Source: Hemerocallis citrina (Eukaryota; Streptophyta; Magnoliopsida; Asparagales; Asphodelaceae). From it: a stretch of 64,000 nt of DNA. Shown here piece by piece: positions 1 through 13,244 of the stretch; within the stretch, counting starts at the first letter, position 1; the number at the start of each line of letters is the position of its first letter. A program made the translations under genes and the position numbers. The notes under the pieces are model-generated. The model searched no databases. It was not told the DNA's origin and saw only the letters and a list, made by a program, of their open reading frames with translations. The stretch spans positions 201,619,173 to 201,683,172 of the forward strand of contig CM030366.1 in the NCBI GenBank assembly GCA_017893485.1. The letters run 5' to 3'.

Positions 1-2285
1 GGTCCTGACGGTTTCCCGGCTTTCTTTTTCCAAAAATTATGGTCTTGGATTAAGGATGATCTGTTCGATCTTTTCCAAGATCTGCATCAAGGCTCCCTTT
101 CTTTTGATCGCATCAATTATGCCCACATCGTTCTCATCCCAAAAGTGCCGGGTGCCAATGCAGTTACAGAGTTTAGGCCCATTAGCCTTATTAACACTTC
201 GTTCAAAATTATTATGAAAGTTCTGGCTACTAGGCTTAGTGCTATTATCCCGCCTCTGATAGACCCTGCCCAGTCAGGTTTTATCAAAGAGCGCTTTATT
301 CTTGACAGTGTCGCTACTGCTCAAGAGATTATTATGCTTTGTCATCACCACAAATTAGAAGGTATCCTTCTTAAGCTTGATTTCCAAAAAGCTTACGATA
401 ATGTTAATTGGGACTTTCTCCTTGACATTTTGGCGAATCGTGGATTTGGCCCGAAATGGATTGGATGGGTTAAATCCAGTTTAAACTCTGGCACATCTTC
501 TATCCTTATCAACGGTTCTGAAGGCCATAAATTTAAAGTCAAGCGTGGTCTCCGCCAGGGAGACCCACTCTCATCCCTCCTTTTTTCTCTGGTTGCTGAC
601 GTTTTTAGCAGGCTGCTTCGCAACGCTCGCGAAGCCCAAGTCATCGAAGGCATCGGCCGTTCTCATAATTTTGATGGTATCCTCAACTTGCAATATGCAG
701 ATGATACCATTATTTTCACCAAACCTGAGCGCACCTCATTGCGCAACCTAAAACTTTTGCTTTACTGCTTTGAACAGGCTTCTGGTCTTGCCATCAATTT
801 TAACAAATCTTCTGTGTATTGGCTCGGTGGGGATGATAATCCCCATCACGAAGTCTCACAATTTTTTAACTGCCGTATTGCTTCCTTCCCCATCTCTTAC
901 CTGGGCATCCCCCTGAGATGGGGAAAACTCCACAGATCGGACTGGTTCCCTGTTATTGATAAAATCGAATCTAGGCTCAATGTTTGGACGGGTAAATTGT
1001 TATCCCGAGGAGGAAGATTAATTCTTCTTAACTCGGTTATTTCTGCTATTCCTCTATATATGATGTCATTCTATTTCTTCCCTTCCTGGGTCCTCAAAAG
1101 GATCGATCAGATTCGTAGCAATTTCTTTTGGACTGGTGCGGCTCTTTACAAGCAGGGCTCGCATTTGTGCAATTGGGACATCATCTGTTCTTCGAAAGCA
1201 AATGGTGGACTGGGGGTTTTGAATCTTCGTGACCATAACCTCGCTCTCTTAGGTAAATGGTTATGGAGATTTCATAAATCTCCTCATTTATCATGGGTTC
1301 AATGCATCAAGGAGTCTAATTATTCTTCCACTCCTTGGTGGCAATTCAATGCCCCTATCCATCGCTTTGCTTCCCCTTTCTGGAAAGGGGTTTGGAAAGC
1401 TGCTCCTACTTTCCAGTCTAGCATCTCTAGGCTTTGTGCTGACGGGTCTAGAACCAAACTCTGGACCGATCTTTGGTTAGGCAACACTTCCCTCTCCACA
1501 GCATACCCCTCTCTTTTCAGTTATGCTGCCTGCCCGAATGCCACTGTCGAGGAATCCTTCGTTTGGACTCAATCCTCTAGGAGTTGGCATATCCCTTTTT
1601 TATCCAGCTAACTCCTCCTCTGATAGCTGATCTGCATCACCTGATTGCATCACTCAATCACTACGAGTGGAAACAATCGGAAGACATTGCTTGGCGATGG
1701 AACGTCTCGGGATTTTTCACAGTTAAGTCTTTCTACAAGTTTCTCAATTTCCGAGGCATCGTTTCCCCCTCAGCAGATTTTATCTGGAAATCCTGTGTCC
1801 CTCTCAAGGTTAAAATTAATTCTTGGTTGGCCTTCCATAACAAGCTCCTCACTGTTCAGGTGCTCAACAACAGGAACTTAGCGTGGGGTCAACTCTGTCC
1901 CTTATGCTTAAGTGCCTCGGAAGACGCTAATCACCTCTTTGTTGATTGCTCTTTCATCTCTCCTCTTTGGAAAGTTGTTGCTCTCGCATTGGTTAACCCA
2001 GCCTTACCATCTAACCTTCTCTCCTGCTGGAAATCCCCCGCTGTGCCCCCTATATACATCAAGGCTTGGAACCTTTCCGTCCATATTATTATTTGGATAG
2101 TCTGGATGGAAAGGAACCGTAGATTGTTCGCGCACAGAGCCTCCCCTATCCATTCACTTATAGCAGAACTTTCATTTCTTTTTAAATTTTGGACTTCGCA
2201 GTTGAAAGCCGATAGTCGACAGTCTTATTTCTATCATCGTTTGGATGAATCCCTTACTGTTCTCTCAAGTCTAAATGCATTATGA
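1..2285 (+). pseudogene. LINE ORF2 reverse transcriptase plus zinc-binding C-terminal domain, frameshifted
   Basis: Reverse transcribes the LINE RNA at a nicked genomic target. The frame is open from base 1, starting with the GPDG motif typical of this RT class, and continues past 145 to a stop at 1611. Visible RT motifs are the QSGF and LKLDFQKAYD blocks, the GLRQGDPLS block, and the catalytic YADD at about 694-705. The protein then continues in another frame at 1584-2285, with a WRWNVSGFFTVKSFYKFL segment and a CPLC...HLFVDC zinc-binding motif (zf-RVT type). A single-base indel in or near the T run around 1590-1597 explains the switch. No RNase H domain is seen after the zinc-binding domain. 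The element could not move with this frameshift. Confidence 0.88.
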
Positions 2286-3542
2286 GTGTTTCTTGTCTTT
2301 GTTTATGGTTTGTTTGTTTTCGGCTTTTGAGTTAAGGTTTTCTATTAAACTGCTTTGCAGTCAGAGTGTATATTATCGTTCATCTATTCACTGTTTCTTT
2401 GCCTTTATGCTGATTCTAATGCAGGTTTAAGTGTCTGGTACTTTGGCCTATCTCTGAGGGTTCGCTGAAGCTTTTGGTTCCTGGTTTGTTTCCGCTCGCG
2501 CCGCTAGCGAATTCTTTTTGTTTGGCTCATGGGTTTTGGTCAGGGATCCTCTTTTCTGTTAGTGCTTTAGCCTCAAGGCAGCACTTTTGTTATTGCTACT
2601 GTAGTTTCTCTTTGTATTTTCTTTCATTTTTGTGGAATGTGGTTACAAGTTAGGAGGGTGAGCGCGCGATGGTTTTATAGCGTTCTATCTCCTTGACTTG
2701 TGTTCCTAGCTGTCTCTCGCCACCCTAAGGTCTCGTGGTATTGTTGGTTACTGACTGTTGTTTCATAGAGGGATCCCTCCCCTCCTTTGTGTACATTTAT
2801 GTGCTGTATGCTTTATGTGGGTTGCGATGGCTGTGTTTTGCTTTCTGTGTTTCGTTTCAGATCGTTTTTTTTAATCTGGGCTTTAGTTTTTTTGTCTTGC
2901 TATTGCACTCACTGGGCATTCTGGATTGGTCTTTGGGTGGTTGTTTGTAGCCTTTGTCCTGGATTTATGGACTTTTATTTTTTCTTCCTCTGAGCTTCTC
3001 TTGGCTCTTTAGTCATGGTGCCTTCTTTTGTTTTGTGCTGAAGGCCCAGAGTCTTTGGCTCTAGGTCCTTTATCGCAGATTGTGGCCCTATTTAGTGATT
3101 CGACCTCGGTAGCTATCCCCCTAATCCGGTGGTGCCATGCGTTTTTCTGGTGGATCTACATCCTTCGTTCGGTGCTTTGTCGCTCTCACGGCTCCCTTGT
3201 TATCGGACCACGGTCCTCATCCGGCTGTGCGCAAGCGCCTCTTCTTCCTGCCGCGATGGATGCTAGCGCTGATGGTGTGGAGTCTCGGTGTTTTGTCGCA
3301 TTGTCGTTCCCCGACCAGCCCGCCTCTTATGCTATTTAATATTTCACTTCCTGTTGTATAGTCTCTAGTTTTTAATCGTCTCCTGTATTAATTTGTGGTC
3401 AGTGTCTTGTTAGTCGGCTGACGTTTTGTTTTACTTCTTGTAAAACCCCTGATTAGTGGCTTGTACAGATTTTTATCGTATTATCAATATATTTTTTGAT
3501 CGGGCTGGAGTCGGTTGACTCTATCCGCTTACATCAAAAAAA
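2286..3542 (+). other. LINE 3' untranslated region
   Basis: T-rich, non-coding sequence from the ORF2 stop to the terminal A run. Short open frames here do not resemble proteins I know and are probably chance. It ends just after a conserved-looking stretch with TCGGTTGACTC and ACATCAAAAAAA. Confidence 0.7.
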
Positions 3543-3792
3543 GTGATACTAAACCAAGTGTCAAGTGTAGAAAACAGGAAAGCCACATGCATAAAACCGA
3601 GTCAAGAAACACAAATTCTATATGCGGACTCTCTAATGCGTACTTGTCGAAGTCTATGCATCCCACTCTACATAGGTTCGGTGCAAGCCCTTAACGTCTC
3701 CACATTATAGGGTTCAATCCCCGCTATGCAACTAATCCTAACACGATGACTACTACGAGATAAAGATAAACTGTGAGTATTAGCCCATGCCC

Positions 3793-4080
3793 CGATAATT
3801 CCGGAGATGAATCCCACATCGCAGGTAGTTTACCTGGATAATTCCGGAGACCATCCCACACCGAAACATTGACACATCATCACACGAATACCACATGTGC
3901 GTCGCCTCGACTCCGATAATTCCGGAGATCAATCCCACACTACAAGTAATTACCGTGATAATTCCGAAGATAAATCCCACACCACAAGTAATCTACCGTG
4001 ATAATTCCGGAGATATATTCCACACCACAAGTAATCTACCGTGATAATTCCGGAGATTAAATCCCACACCGAAAGCCATA
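3793..4080. repeat. About 43-bp tandem repeat with ATAATTCCGGAGAT core
   Basis: Six copies of a unit begin near 3793, 3836, 3913, 3956, 4000 and 4043. Most are 43-44 bp apart, with one longer gap. Each carries GATAATTCCGGAGAT, then AATCCCACACC and AAGTAATCTACC. Copies A and C have a diverged version in the matching place, so this array belongs to the family. Confidence 0.85.
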
Positions 4081-4439
4081 CTGAGGTACTTGACCCATGT
4101 TCTCGTTCATCATATCACCACTAGTGCCTGTCCTTATTATTTTTGGGTTACTTAATTACTCAACGAATCTCCTAGAGTTGGTGTACCCTACCGGACTTAA
4201 CTCAAAACTGAACAACTGAAATGCCTCAACAGGTCTCAACAAAATAACTCAACGCCGGTATACTAGGATCACACACATCCTCTAGAGACTCAAACTCAAA
4301 TGTCTAAACCAACTTTCCACCATAAATAGCTCAACTGAATATCTTAAAATCATATGCTTAACAGAAGACAAAGTATAGACTAAAATATTTGCAGACTAAT
4401 CATTCGGAAGAACATTCAAGTTTATGAAAACTCATCAGT

Positions 4440-4885
4440 ACCAGTCGACTTATTACTGTAGTAAGTCGACTGTCCAGAGGAAAAAATATCCATGATTTTA
4501 AGAAAATAAGTTAAGTAATATAAGTTGACTTATAAAAGTCATAAGTTGACTTACCAGATCATAAGTTGACTTATAAAAACATAAGTCGACTTACCAGAGA
4601 GAAATTTCAAAAAAACTTTTAAGAAAATATTCTAAGTGTTATAAGTCGACTTGCAAAGTCATAAGTCAACTTAAAAGAGAATATAAGTCGACTTAAAAGG
4701 TCATAAGTCGACTTACCAGAGAAAAATCTACGATAACTTTGAAAAATAAATCCTAAGTGTACCAGTCGACTGAAAAGGGTCTAAGTCGACTGTCCAGAAC
4801 GGATTTTCAAGAAAACTAAAGTTACAGCAGCTGGGTCGTGCCAGTCGACTGATAGGTCTGCCAGTCGACTGTCGGCCTACAGTCT
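4440..4885. repeat. Cluster of short palindromes centred on GTCGAC
   Basis: More than a dozen near-regular palindromes of the type CAGTCGACTG, AAGTCGACTT and ATAAGTCGACTTAT, often with one arm mutated to AAGTTGACTT, are spaced roughly 20-60 bp apart. They are not a simple tandem repeat because the spacers differ. Related palindromes occur in the LTRs of three copia elements in this window. Confidence 0.8.
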
Positions 4886-6050
4886 GCATAGTTTTGGTTG
4901 TTCATGATAATCAAAATTAGAGTTTACCAAAAGAAATCATTGTTTACTAAAATAAGTTGTATTTCAATAAAAACGACCGTCTCAAAGTATTCTCAGATCG
5001 GATACATTACTCAAAACATCCAATATCTCAAAACTCAAGTTCTCATGTTCTAAATTCCTAATTCTTCCATTAGGATTTCTCAATACTGAATTTCTTTCAC
5101 AACTCATAACCAAGATCTGATTTGTAAACACAAGATCCAGATGCTCACCCATCCGATCATAACCATACTCAAATCTTAAACATGCTTTCTAGCAATACAA
5201 TTTTATGAACCAAGATTTACTCAACATTCTTAGATTTCACATACATGGTACAAACAACAACCTTTGCATCGTTCTCATGCAAAATACTAAATAACATACA
5301 TGCCAAACAAACAACACAACAATCGTTCACATAAATCAAACCACAAAACAAATTTCGTATTACTCACAAAACAAAATAAAACAAAACAATCACTCACCGA
5401 AATCAAAATAACAAAACAAAATAAAGCAAAACAATGTCACTCACCTTAAATGAAGAAATTCCTTGACAAGAAGTCCCTTCCTTTGTGAGATCCAAAATCC
5501 TCTCCCAAGTTCTCCAATAAAATAATAAAGCTTTATGTTTTTGCAGCAAAAGATGGCTGCGAATTTCCCTTTAAATATCCGGGAAGGAGTTTAGGGTTTT
5601 ACCCACTTTGCAAAATAATCCCTTCAAAATACAACTTTATATATATAGCTCTATTCTTGGAAATTCAATAAAATTCATTTAAATTAGGATTTAAAAGTAA
5701 AATATAATCCTAAATCTCAACCTGTACTGTTCAAAACGTCCAGAAAGTACATTTTACATTTTAACCCCTAAAAATGACAAATTGCAAAAAGGTCCTTCTT
5801 TTCTCAAAATTTGCAAATAGTTCCAATTAATTTCAGAAAAATTTGGAAAAATACTAAATAAATTCCAAATATTAAATAATGATTTTTCATGAAGCAAACT
5901 TGACTTTCAAACTTCTCAAGAAAGTATTTGCACGTGTTTTGCACGTGTAAAAAGATAATTTTTTCTGAAAATATTCATAAATTCTCCAAAAATTATTTTA
6001 GTCATTTATAAACCTTTAAAAATAATATTTTAAAAATAGCAGGTGTTAAT

Positions 6051-6265
6051 GGAGATTCTGCAAATTGGGAAGTCTTGTAACACGGAATCCGACAACGGAG
6101 ATTATTTCTCTGTTATTTATGCCCTATGCGATTGGTAGGGAACATCCTTCATGAGCCTAAGAGGATTGGTTGTGCATTCCACATGGTGGAGTGGCGGAGG
6201 TGATTTTCATGAGAGTGAATACTTGGGTATTTCATGAGTTTTGGAAGACTGGCAGAGATAATGCG
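6051..6265. other. Flank of copia insertion, no gene seen
   Basis: About 215 bp between the end of copy B and the ATGTA target duplication of the copia element. I see no coding or structural signal apart from some TG-rich sequence. Confidence 0.5.
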
Positions 6266-6270
6266 ATGTA

Positions 6271-7269
6271 TGTTGACTCCTAGTTTGGTGTGCAAAAAAT
6301 GTGTCTATAAATACTAATAAGTTCAAATTGAGTTATTCAGATTTTTAGGATCAAATAATATCCATAAGAGATTCAAGAGAGATTCAAGAATATTCAAAGA
6401 ACGAAAGTAATAAAGAAAGATTGAGAAATCAAGCAAAATAAGAAGATATTCAAAAAGAAAAGTTGATTGATTAATATCCAAGAAAGTTATCAAGACCAGC
6501 TGCTATCATTCTATATTTGTGAGATTTAATTCTGTGTAAAATTAATTGATTGATTGATTAGTTATTTTGGTAAGAATATAAAGTGGATTCAATATGAACA
6601 GTGCGATACCGGTCGACTGCACCTCATGCCGGTCGACCGCATCGCAGTCGACTGCAACTCTCAGTTGCGTAAGAAGCAGTCGACCCTTCATCGCTCTACT
6701 TTACGTTAGAGAGATGAACGGTCGACTGCACCAAGATTGCGGTCGACCGCACTTTCCGCTGTTCACATTTTCGGAATGTATCGTTTCTAATTTTGATGGA
6801 TACACTTTCCAATCTATTTAATTGGTCGAACCCACTGAGTATTCCTCACCTATTACTTCTGAGAAAAATTCTTCTGAACTAATCTTTCAATTATCAATCT
6901 GGGTGTGTGTGTGTGATAATTTTTGTATTATTCAGTCAGGATCATTTAGGATCTTGAGTTTTTCTTTTCTTCCATTTCGGTGAGATTGACGGGACTTGTG
7001 TTAGAAGTTCTGTAGGTGTAATAGGTCTCTCGGCCTGAATTCGAGAATCACTGTACAAGGGTTTTGAGTATAGTGAAACGCTTGTGGCGGAGAATTGCTA
7101 CAAGTAGTAGGTGTGGACATAGATCTGTGAATCGAACCACGTTACATCGCTGTGTCACTTGTACTATCTGCGTTTTCTCTTCTTAACTCTTTTTATTTAC
7201 TCTGCACTTTATTTTAATTACTTTTATTCCGCACAATCACCCTATTCATCCCCCCCAGGGTGATTTACA
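6271..7269 (+). repeat. Copia 5' LTR
   Basis: 999 bp, TG...CA ends. It contains a TATAAATA at about 6304, an internal cluster of CGGTCGACCG/CAGTCGACTG palindromes at 6608-6755, and a short C run near its end. It is clearly homologous to 13245-14266, with scattered substitutions and indels. Confidence 0.93.
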
Positions 7270-7270
7270 G

Positions 7271-7282
7271 TGGTATCAGAGC
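7271..7282 (+). other. Primer binding site, initiator Met tRNA type
   Basis: TGGTATCAGAGC lies one base after the LTR end. It matches the complement of the 3' end of plant initiator methionine tRNA, the usual primer of copia elements. Confidence 0.9.
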
Positions 7283-7324
7283 GAGGTGCTTATCAAAAGC
7301 TTAAAAGCTTAAGCAAAAGGCCCA

Positions 7325-9159
7325 ATGGCTGAAATCCCTCATGTCGAAAACTTGTACTCATCGGAGCCATTCGTATCCAATGGGACAATCCTTACAAGCT
7401 CACCATTTTTTGATGGAAAATAATATGATGTTTGGAAAGTTCGTATGTTTCATTTTCTATAGATGCTTGGAGAAGAAGTATGGAATGTGTGCATTAATAA
7501 AACAGATATTCCAGTCAGCGACGGAAAGACAGCTTTCACAAAAGCAGAGTTGGCTCTCAAGACAGCAAATTTCAAAGCCATGACGGCTCTCTATGTACGG
7601 TTGAATAACAAAGAACTAATGCGATGCGGATGAAACTATAAGACAGCATACGAGATCTGGAACAACATGCTGAAGCGGCATGAAGGAACCGCTTCTGAGG
7701 TAAAAGCTAAAGTTAATTTATGTTTTTATAAGTTTGATGTGTTTCGCATGTTGCCAGGGGAAAATGTAGATCAAATGCTCGCCCATTTCGATATCATTGC
7801 CCACAAACTTGAGAGCTTAGGTAGGGGGTTGGATGATGACCGAAAGGTCGGAAAACTCATAAGCTGTCTCATGTCAGAGTGGGATGTAAAGGCTGCTGCA
7901 ATGAGGGAGACCCTCGAAGAAAAGGATTTCAACTACTACACATTCCAAAGAAAGCTGAAGACATACGAGATGGAAATGTCGGAAACCAAAAGATACAGAC
8001 AAAATATCGGGATTGAACCAAAAACCGAAGAGAAAACCATCGCATTAAAAGCAGAAAAATCCTGACCATCAAAAGCAGATTCAGATCGTGAGGAGTCAGA
8101 CGAGGACATTCCCTATTAACTAAGCAATTTTGTAATTACCTCAAACATAAAAAATTTGGCAGGTACCAAGGAGAAAGGGAGAAAGATAAAGATGATATGT
8201 GCTATAAGTGCAAGAAGCCTGAACACATCCGTGCAAATTGTCCCATCTCACAAGACAGGAATAAGGACTACTATCGCTCAAACCCAGGTCTGAAAAAGAA
8301 GGCACTGAAAGCAACATGGTTAGACTCCAATTCAAGTGAGGGAGAGTAAGGCTACGATGAGATCGGCTTCATGGCTCTTGGGAATGGTGAGGTGCAATCA
8401 CCATCTCAAGAAAAGGTAATCGAAGAACCCACTTATGATGAGCTAGTAGACATTTGTAATGATTTAAAAGACTATGCTAAGAAACTAAGTCGTGAACTTA
8501 GGCAATATAAACAAATTCCAAGTGAAACACATGACTCTTGTATTGCAAAAAATCAAAAACTAAAAAATAAGAATGCCTTGATCTTGGAAAAATTTGAGTC
8601 ATTTAGAAAAGATCATGATGTATTGCTAGAGGAAAATGAACTTTTAAAACAACAAATACGAGAGTCCTTAGCAACACATGATGATCACTTAAGAGAAATT
8701 CATGAGAAACCTGTTTATATCGCCAAACTCACAGATGACTTAAAAGAGTGCAAAAGGAAATTTGATGAGGTAGTGGAAGGATGTAATTGAGCACTTGAAC
8801 AAAATAGGATTCTTGATGCTACACTAGACACTCTTCGTTGGAATACAAAAGACGATGAGATGACTAGGAAAAAACTATGTAAAAGAGTAACTGAGCTTAA
8901 AAAAGCTGTGGAAAAATATGAAGGGCCCAGTTACCTTATCACAAAAAATTCAAGATCCTATCATGATAATCGAGGGCTTGGTTACGAAGAGCCAATGTAC
9001 CATCAAAAATTTAAATCATCATGTCATACACACTTGCACAATCCCAACATAATTATAAACCAACTCAAAACCATGCAAGTGTGCATGACTCAAGACATAG
9101 TCGTATCATATGTCATTACTGCTGTAGACTATGACATATTTCATATAAATGCTCATTAA
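7325..9159 (+). pseudogene. Copia gag (capsid, zinc knuckle, coiled-coil spacer), broken
   Basis: Gag would form the retrotransposon's virus-like particle. The likely start is ATG 7325, 43 bp after the primer site. The frame has in-frame stops near 7421, 7463 and 7631, then reads openly from 7667 to 8065 through the capsid-like region (KTAYEIWNNMLKRHEGT, then a FRMLPGEN..QMLAHF block). After a frame change a CX2CX4HX4C zinc knuckle (CYKCKKPEHIRANC) is seen at about 8200-8241. Another stop lies near 8347, followed by a lysine/glutamate-rich coiled-coil spacer at 8371-8790 and 8860-9159. Such a long spacer between knuckle and protease is common in SIRE/Tork-type copia elements. The protein cannot be made intact. 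Confidence 0.85.
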
Positions 9160-9269
9160 AAAGAAACACTAACTTTTTCTGGATAAGAAAGGATGTAAAT
9201 GCAGGTTCAACACAAACTTGGGCACGCAAAATTATACCTACTAATCTTGATGTAGGTAACTCAACGTAT

Positions 9270-12200
9270 CAAGACTAAAGATCGGTGGTACCTTGATAGT
9301 GGATGCTCAAATCATATGACAGGTGACACCAGATACTTTACATCACTGTCAAGGAAAAAAGGGAAAGAAATCATCTTTGGAGATATTAGCACTGGTTAAA
9401 TCATTGGTAAAGGTAAAATAAACTTTGGCTCCTCATGCTCCATTGAGGATGTTCTATTGGTAAGAGGTTTAAAACATAATTTAATTAGTGTTAGCCAATT
9501 ATGTGATAAAGGTTACACAGTTAATTTTAATAAAAATATATGCACTGTGCTAGATAGCAATAAATCTTGTTTACTTCTCGCTAACCGGTGTAACAATGTA
9601 TATGTTATAAATTCTAATGAATTAGCATAGAAAAATATGAGGTGCTTTGTCGCAAGAAATGATGATGGTTGGTTATAGCATCGAAGACTTGGACACACGG
9701 CCATGGAAAATCTCAAAAAACTTGTAACCAAGGAGCTTGTGAGGGGGATTCCTAGAATCAAATTTGAGAAAGATAAACCGTGTGGGTCGTGCCAATTCGG
9801 TAAGCAAACTAAAAGTTCTCACAAGCCTAAGAAAATGGTATCAACTTCTAGACCCCTTGAACTCTTGCACATGGATCTTTTTGGACCATCACGAACACAT
9901 AGTAATGGAGGTGTATGATATGCCTTTTTAATTGTTGATGATTTTAGTAGATTTTCTTGGGTTGCCTTTTTGCCACAAAAAAGATGACACATTGTATGTA
10001 TTTTAAAAATTCTGTCGTAGAGTGGAAAATGAGAAAAGCCTCACCATTTTAACTATTCGTAGTGATCATGGTAATTTCAAAACGAACTTTTCACCTCATT
10101 TTGTGACAAAAAGGGAATAAAACATGAGTTCGCTTGTCCTCGCACTCCCCAACAAAATGGAGTTGTTGAAAGGAAAAATCGATCTCTTCGAGAAATGGCC
10201 TGAAACCATGCTTAGTGAAAAAGATTTACCTAAATCATTTTGGGCAGAGGCTATCAATACAGCATGTTATACAATTAATCAAGTAATCATTAGAAAATAT
10301 CTTGAGAAAACTCCTTTTGAACTATATTATGTCGAAATTCCCAACTTAAGCTACTTTCTCGTCTTCAGATGTAAAATGTTCATTTTAAATACTCTCGATA
10401 ATTTGGAAAATTTTGATCGTAAAAGTGATGAAGGTGTGTTCTTAAGATATTCTCTTAGTAGCAAAGCATATCGTGTATTTAATAAAAAAAGATGCACAGT
10501 TCAGGAATCCATTGATGCTATTTTTTATGAAACTAATCCCCACACCAAAAAAATATTGCATATTGTTGATGATGATGAGACAGGTGTTCGGGTTGAAAAG
10601 AAACATGTTCACATTGAAGAAGATCCAAATATGAATGATCAAAATCCAAAATCTCATCAAGATGAAGATGCATCCAAATCGCAAATAGAAGAGATGCCTA
10701 CACAACAAATTGATGCCATGGAAGATGAACATGTACAACATCAAATTTCCACCAGTGAAAGACGTCCCACATGGAAAATCATGTCTAGCCATCCACCAAC
10801 TCTTATACGAAGCGATATGTCAAAAGAGGTAACCACTCATACACAAGCTCAAAATTTGTGTTTTTCTGCTTTCGTTTCCATACTTGAACCTAAGAATATT
10901 AAGGAGGCCCTGCAAGATAATGACTGGATCATTGCAATGCAAGAAGAACTTAATCAATTCGAACGGAATCAAGTATGGAGACTTGTTCCCAGACCTCAAA
11001 ATAGAACTATACTTGGAACTAAGTGGGTGTTTAGAAACAAGTTAGACGAATCCGGTTCAATCACTAGAAATAAGGCATGTCTTGTTGCACAAGGTTATAA
11101 CCAACAAGAAGGTGTAGATTTTGATGAAATTTTTGCACCTGTTGCACGGCTTGAAGCCATTCGTATCTTACTTGCATTTGCTGCTTATATGGATTTTACT
11201 CTCTTTCAAATGGATGTTAAAAGTGCATTTTTAAATGGTTTTATTTCGGAAGAAGTTTATGTTACACAATCACCGGGATTCACTAATTCCACACACCCAA
11301 ACCATGTATTTCGTCTTGATAAAATATTATATGGTTTGAAGCAAACTCCTCGTGCTTGGTATGAATGACTAAGTTCATTTATACTTCACATAGGTTATTC
11401 TAAAGGAAAAGTAGACACTACACTATTTATAAAATATGTTTCTAAGGATATTTTAATCGTTCAAATTTATGTTGATGATATTATATTTGGATCCACTAAT
11501 GAAAATCTTTGTAAGGAATTCTCAAAGCTAATACAGGATTAGTTCAAAATGAGTATGATGGGAGAAATAACTTATTTTCTTGGGCTTCAAATACACCAAA
11601 GAAAGGATGACATCTTTATAAATCAATCCAAGTATGCAAAGGAACTAGTCAAAAAGTTCGGACTTGAAAATACAAATGCTTACAAAACACCTATGGCCAC
11701 TACTACTAAGCTTTCAAAAGATGAATCTGGTAACAATGTTGATATTTCTACTTATCGAGGTATGATTGGTAGTTTACTTTATATTATTGCATCTCGTCCA
11801 GATATTATGTTTAGTGTTTGTTTATGTGCACATTTTCAATCGTATCCCAAAGAATCGCATTTGGTTGCCGTTAAGCGTATCATTCGATATCTCAATGGCA
11901 CACTAAATACTGGACTTCGGTACCCGAAAAATAGAAAATTTTCTCTTGTAGGATTCTCTAGTGCAGATTATGCCGGTAGCTTAACAGACAGAAAAAGCAC
12001 TAGCAGCAGCAAAGCTCTGTAACTCTCTCAACTGCCGAAGCTGAATATATTGCCGCAGGATCTTGCTGTGTGCAGGTACTTTGGATGAAACACACTCTAG
12101 AGGACTACAAGGTATTTTTTGATCACATTCCAATTAAATGTGATAACACTAGTACGGTTCATATGACAAAGAACTTTGATCAACACAGTTGCACTAAACA

Positions 12201-12309
12201 CATTGATATTCGGTATCACTTTATTAAAGACCATTTCAAAAAGGAGATATTATTCTTGAATATGTTTCTACTAATTCACAACTTGCTGATATTTTTACCA
12301 AATCTTTAG
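9270..12309 (+). pseudogene. Copia pol: protease, integrase, reverse transcriptase, RNase H (broken)
   Basis: The protease shows WYLDSGCSNHMTGD with catalytic Asp near 9295. The integrase begins with a HRRLGHTAMENL block near 9679, CGSCQFGKQTKSSHK, and HMDLFGPS near 9870. The second catalytic Asp is in a SDHG motif near 10065, and the Glu-containing segment is shifted in frame near 10130. Reverse transcriptase is open over 10124-11368 (KWVFRNKLDESG, FAPVARLEAIR, FQMDVKSAFLNG). A stop at 11366 interrupts it just before the YVDD motif at 11468-11479. RNase H covers about 11549-12309 (YAGSLTDRKSTSS, then CDNTSTVHMTKN). At least four frame changes or stops make it non-functional. Confidence 0.9.
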
Positions 12310-13244
12310 ATGAAAAAACGATTTTATTTTTTGAAAGGAGAACTAAATGTTATTGATATCTCAGCTTGAAATTTCATTTTGGTCGACTGGACGGGTGACT
12401 GTACGCCTGTGAGGGTGTACGGTCGACTGCACGGTCGACCGGTTTACTCTCGGGTAAAATTTGTTTTACACCCTACTTGCAAAATATTGGCTTTCAGTAT
12501 TTGCGGTCCACCTGCTCATCCTCTGTTTTACGTTTTGGTCTTTACAAGATAAACGGTAAACTGGTTCACCCTCAGTGATTCGTTGTGTTTATGAAATAGG
12601 AGTGCGGTCGAACGGTTTTCTCTCTGGAAAATTTTTGACTAATTGGTTTTGCGGTTGACCGTGCGGTCGACCGGTTCTCTTTCTGGTTCCAAGTTGAAAT
12701 TTTTTTCTCTACTAATTTTCCTATAACCTCAATTTCTTGAAATTCGTTCTTCTTATCCTTGCTTCGCATCTGTATTGAAAAAATCTCAAATCTATGATAC
12801 CATGAAGAACTCTCCCTGTATATCAAAGAGTCTCGCTATCAACGGTATCATGTAAGTAGATTTTCCTCCTTTTTTTTATATAAAAAAATTTATATCTCTC
12901 ACAACTTTATATCTCTTATTATGCTTAATGAAAGTTTTTTTCATTTACAAATAATTTTCGTGAGGAGTAATTTATACTTGTCTTTTGCCGCCTGTTGGTG
13001 TGTTCCAAAAAGGGGGAGAATATTATGAGTATTATTAATGCGTGAAAGTAAACATAAGTAAATAGTTTTTATTTTTAATGAAATATTAAATTAAGGGGGA
13101 GTATTTACAAATCTCTCCTTACCTATGAAAATCTGTGTTACAGGAAGTACTGAATTCATGGGGAGTATTCTTATGCCAAATTGTTTAACCTTTTTTACTT
13201 TCAATATTTAAAGGTATGTTTTGTTCATACCAAAAGGAGGAGAT
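12310..13244 (+). other. Copia 3' non-coding region with polypurine tracts
   Basis: Non-coding sequence between pol and the 3' LTR. It holds several GTCGAC palindromes (12380-12440, 12655-12680) and three purine tracts: AAAAAGGGGGAGAA near 13007, TTAAGGGGGAGTA near 13092, and AAAAGGAGGAGAT at 13232-13244. The last directly abuts the LTR and is the likely plus-strand primer. Confidence 0.75.

Larger units (their letters stand above)
1..3542 (+). mobile_element. L1-type LINE (non-LTR retrotransposon), 3' part
   Basis: The window opens inside the reverse transcriptase reading frame of a plant L1-like LINE, so the endonuclease region and 5' end lie outside. Reverse transcriptase and a cysteine-rich C-terminal domain are followed by about 1.25 kb of non-coding 3' UTR, ending in a short A run at 3536-3542. 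There are no LTRs. The element appears to have inserted into the TGTAAC family copy that continues at 3543. The target-site duplication cannot be checked because the left end is missing. Confidence 0.9.
3543..6050 (-). mobile_element. TGTAAC...GTTACA LTR-like family, copy B (minus, truncated)
   Basis: This segment matches, by eye and in reverse orientation, two other places in the window: 44531-47639 (copy A) and 48968-49164 plus 58694-59284 (copy C). Shared marks are the TATGCATCCCA and ACTACATAGGT... block near 3658-3730, a TATTCCGG/ATAATTCCGG repeat zone, and a paired GCACGTG motif near the terminus at 5930-5950. The terminus itself (GGTGTTAA near 6042-6050) is decayed relative to GGTGTTACA expected. 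It carries no coding region. The other end lies beyond the LINE, outside the window. It is probably a solo or truncated LTR of a chromovirus-like element, which is inference from the TGTAACACCC start. Confidence 0.6.

Noticed and set aside
2735..3361. Small proteins in the LINE 3' UTR
   Set aside because: Short overlapping frames in T-rich sequence after the ORF2 stop, with no family resemblance.
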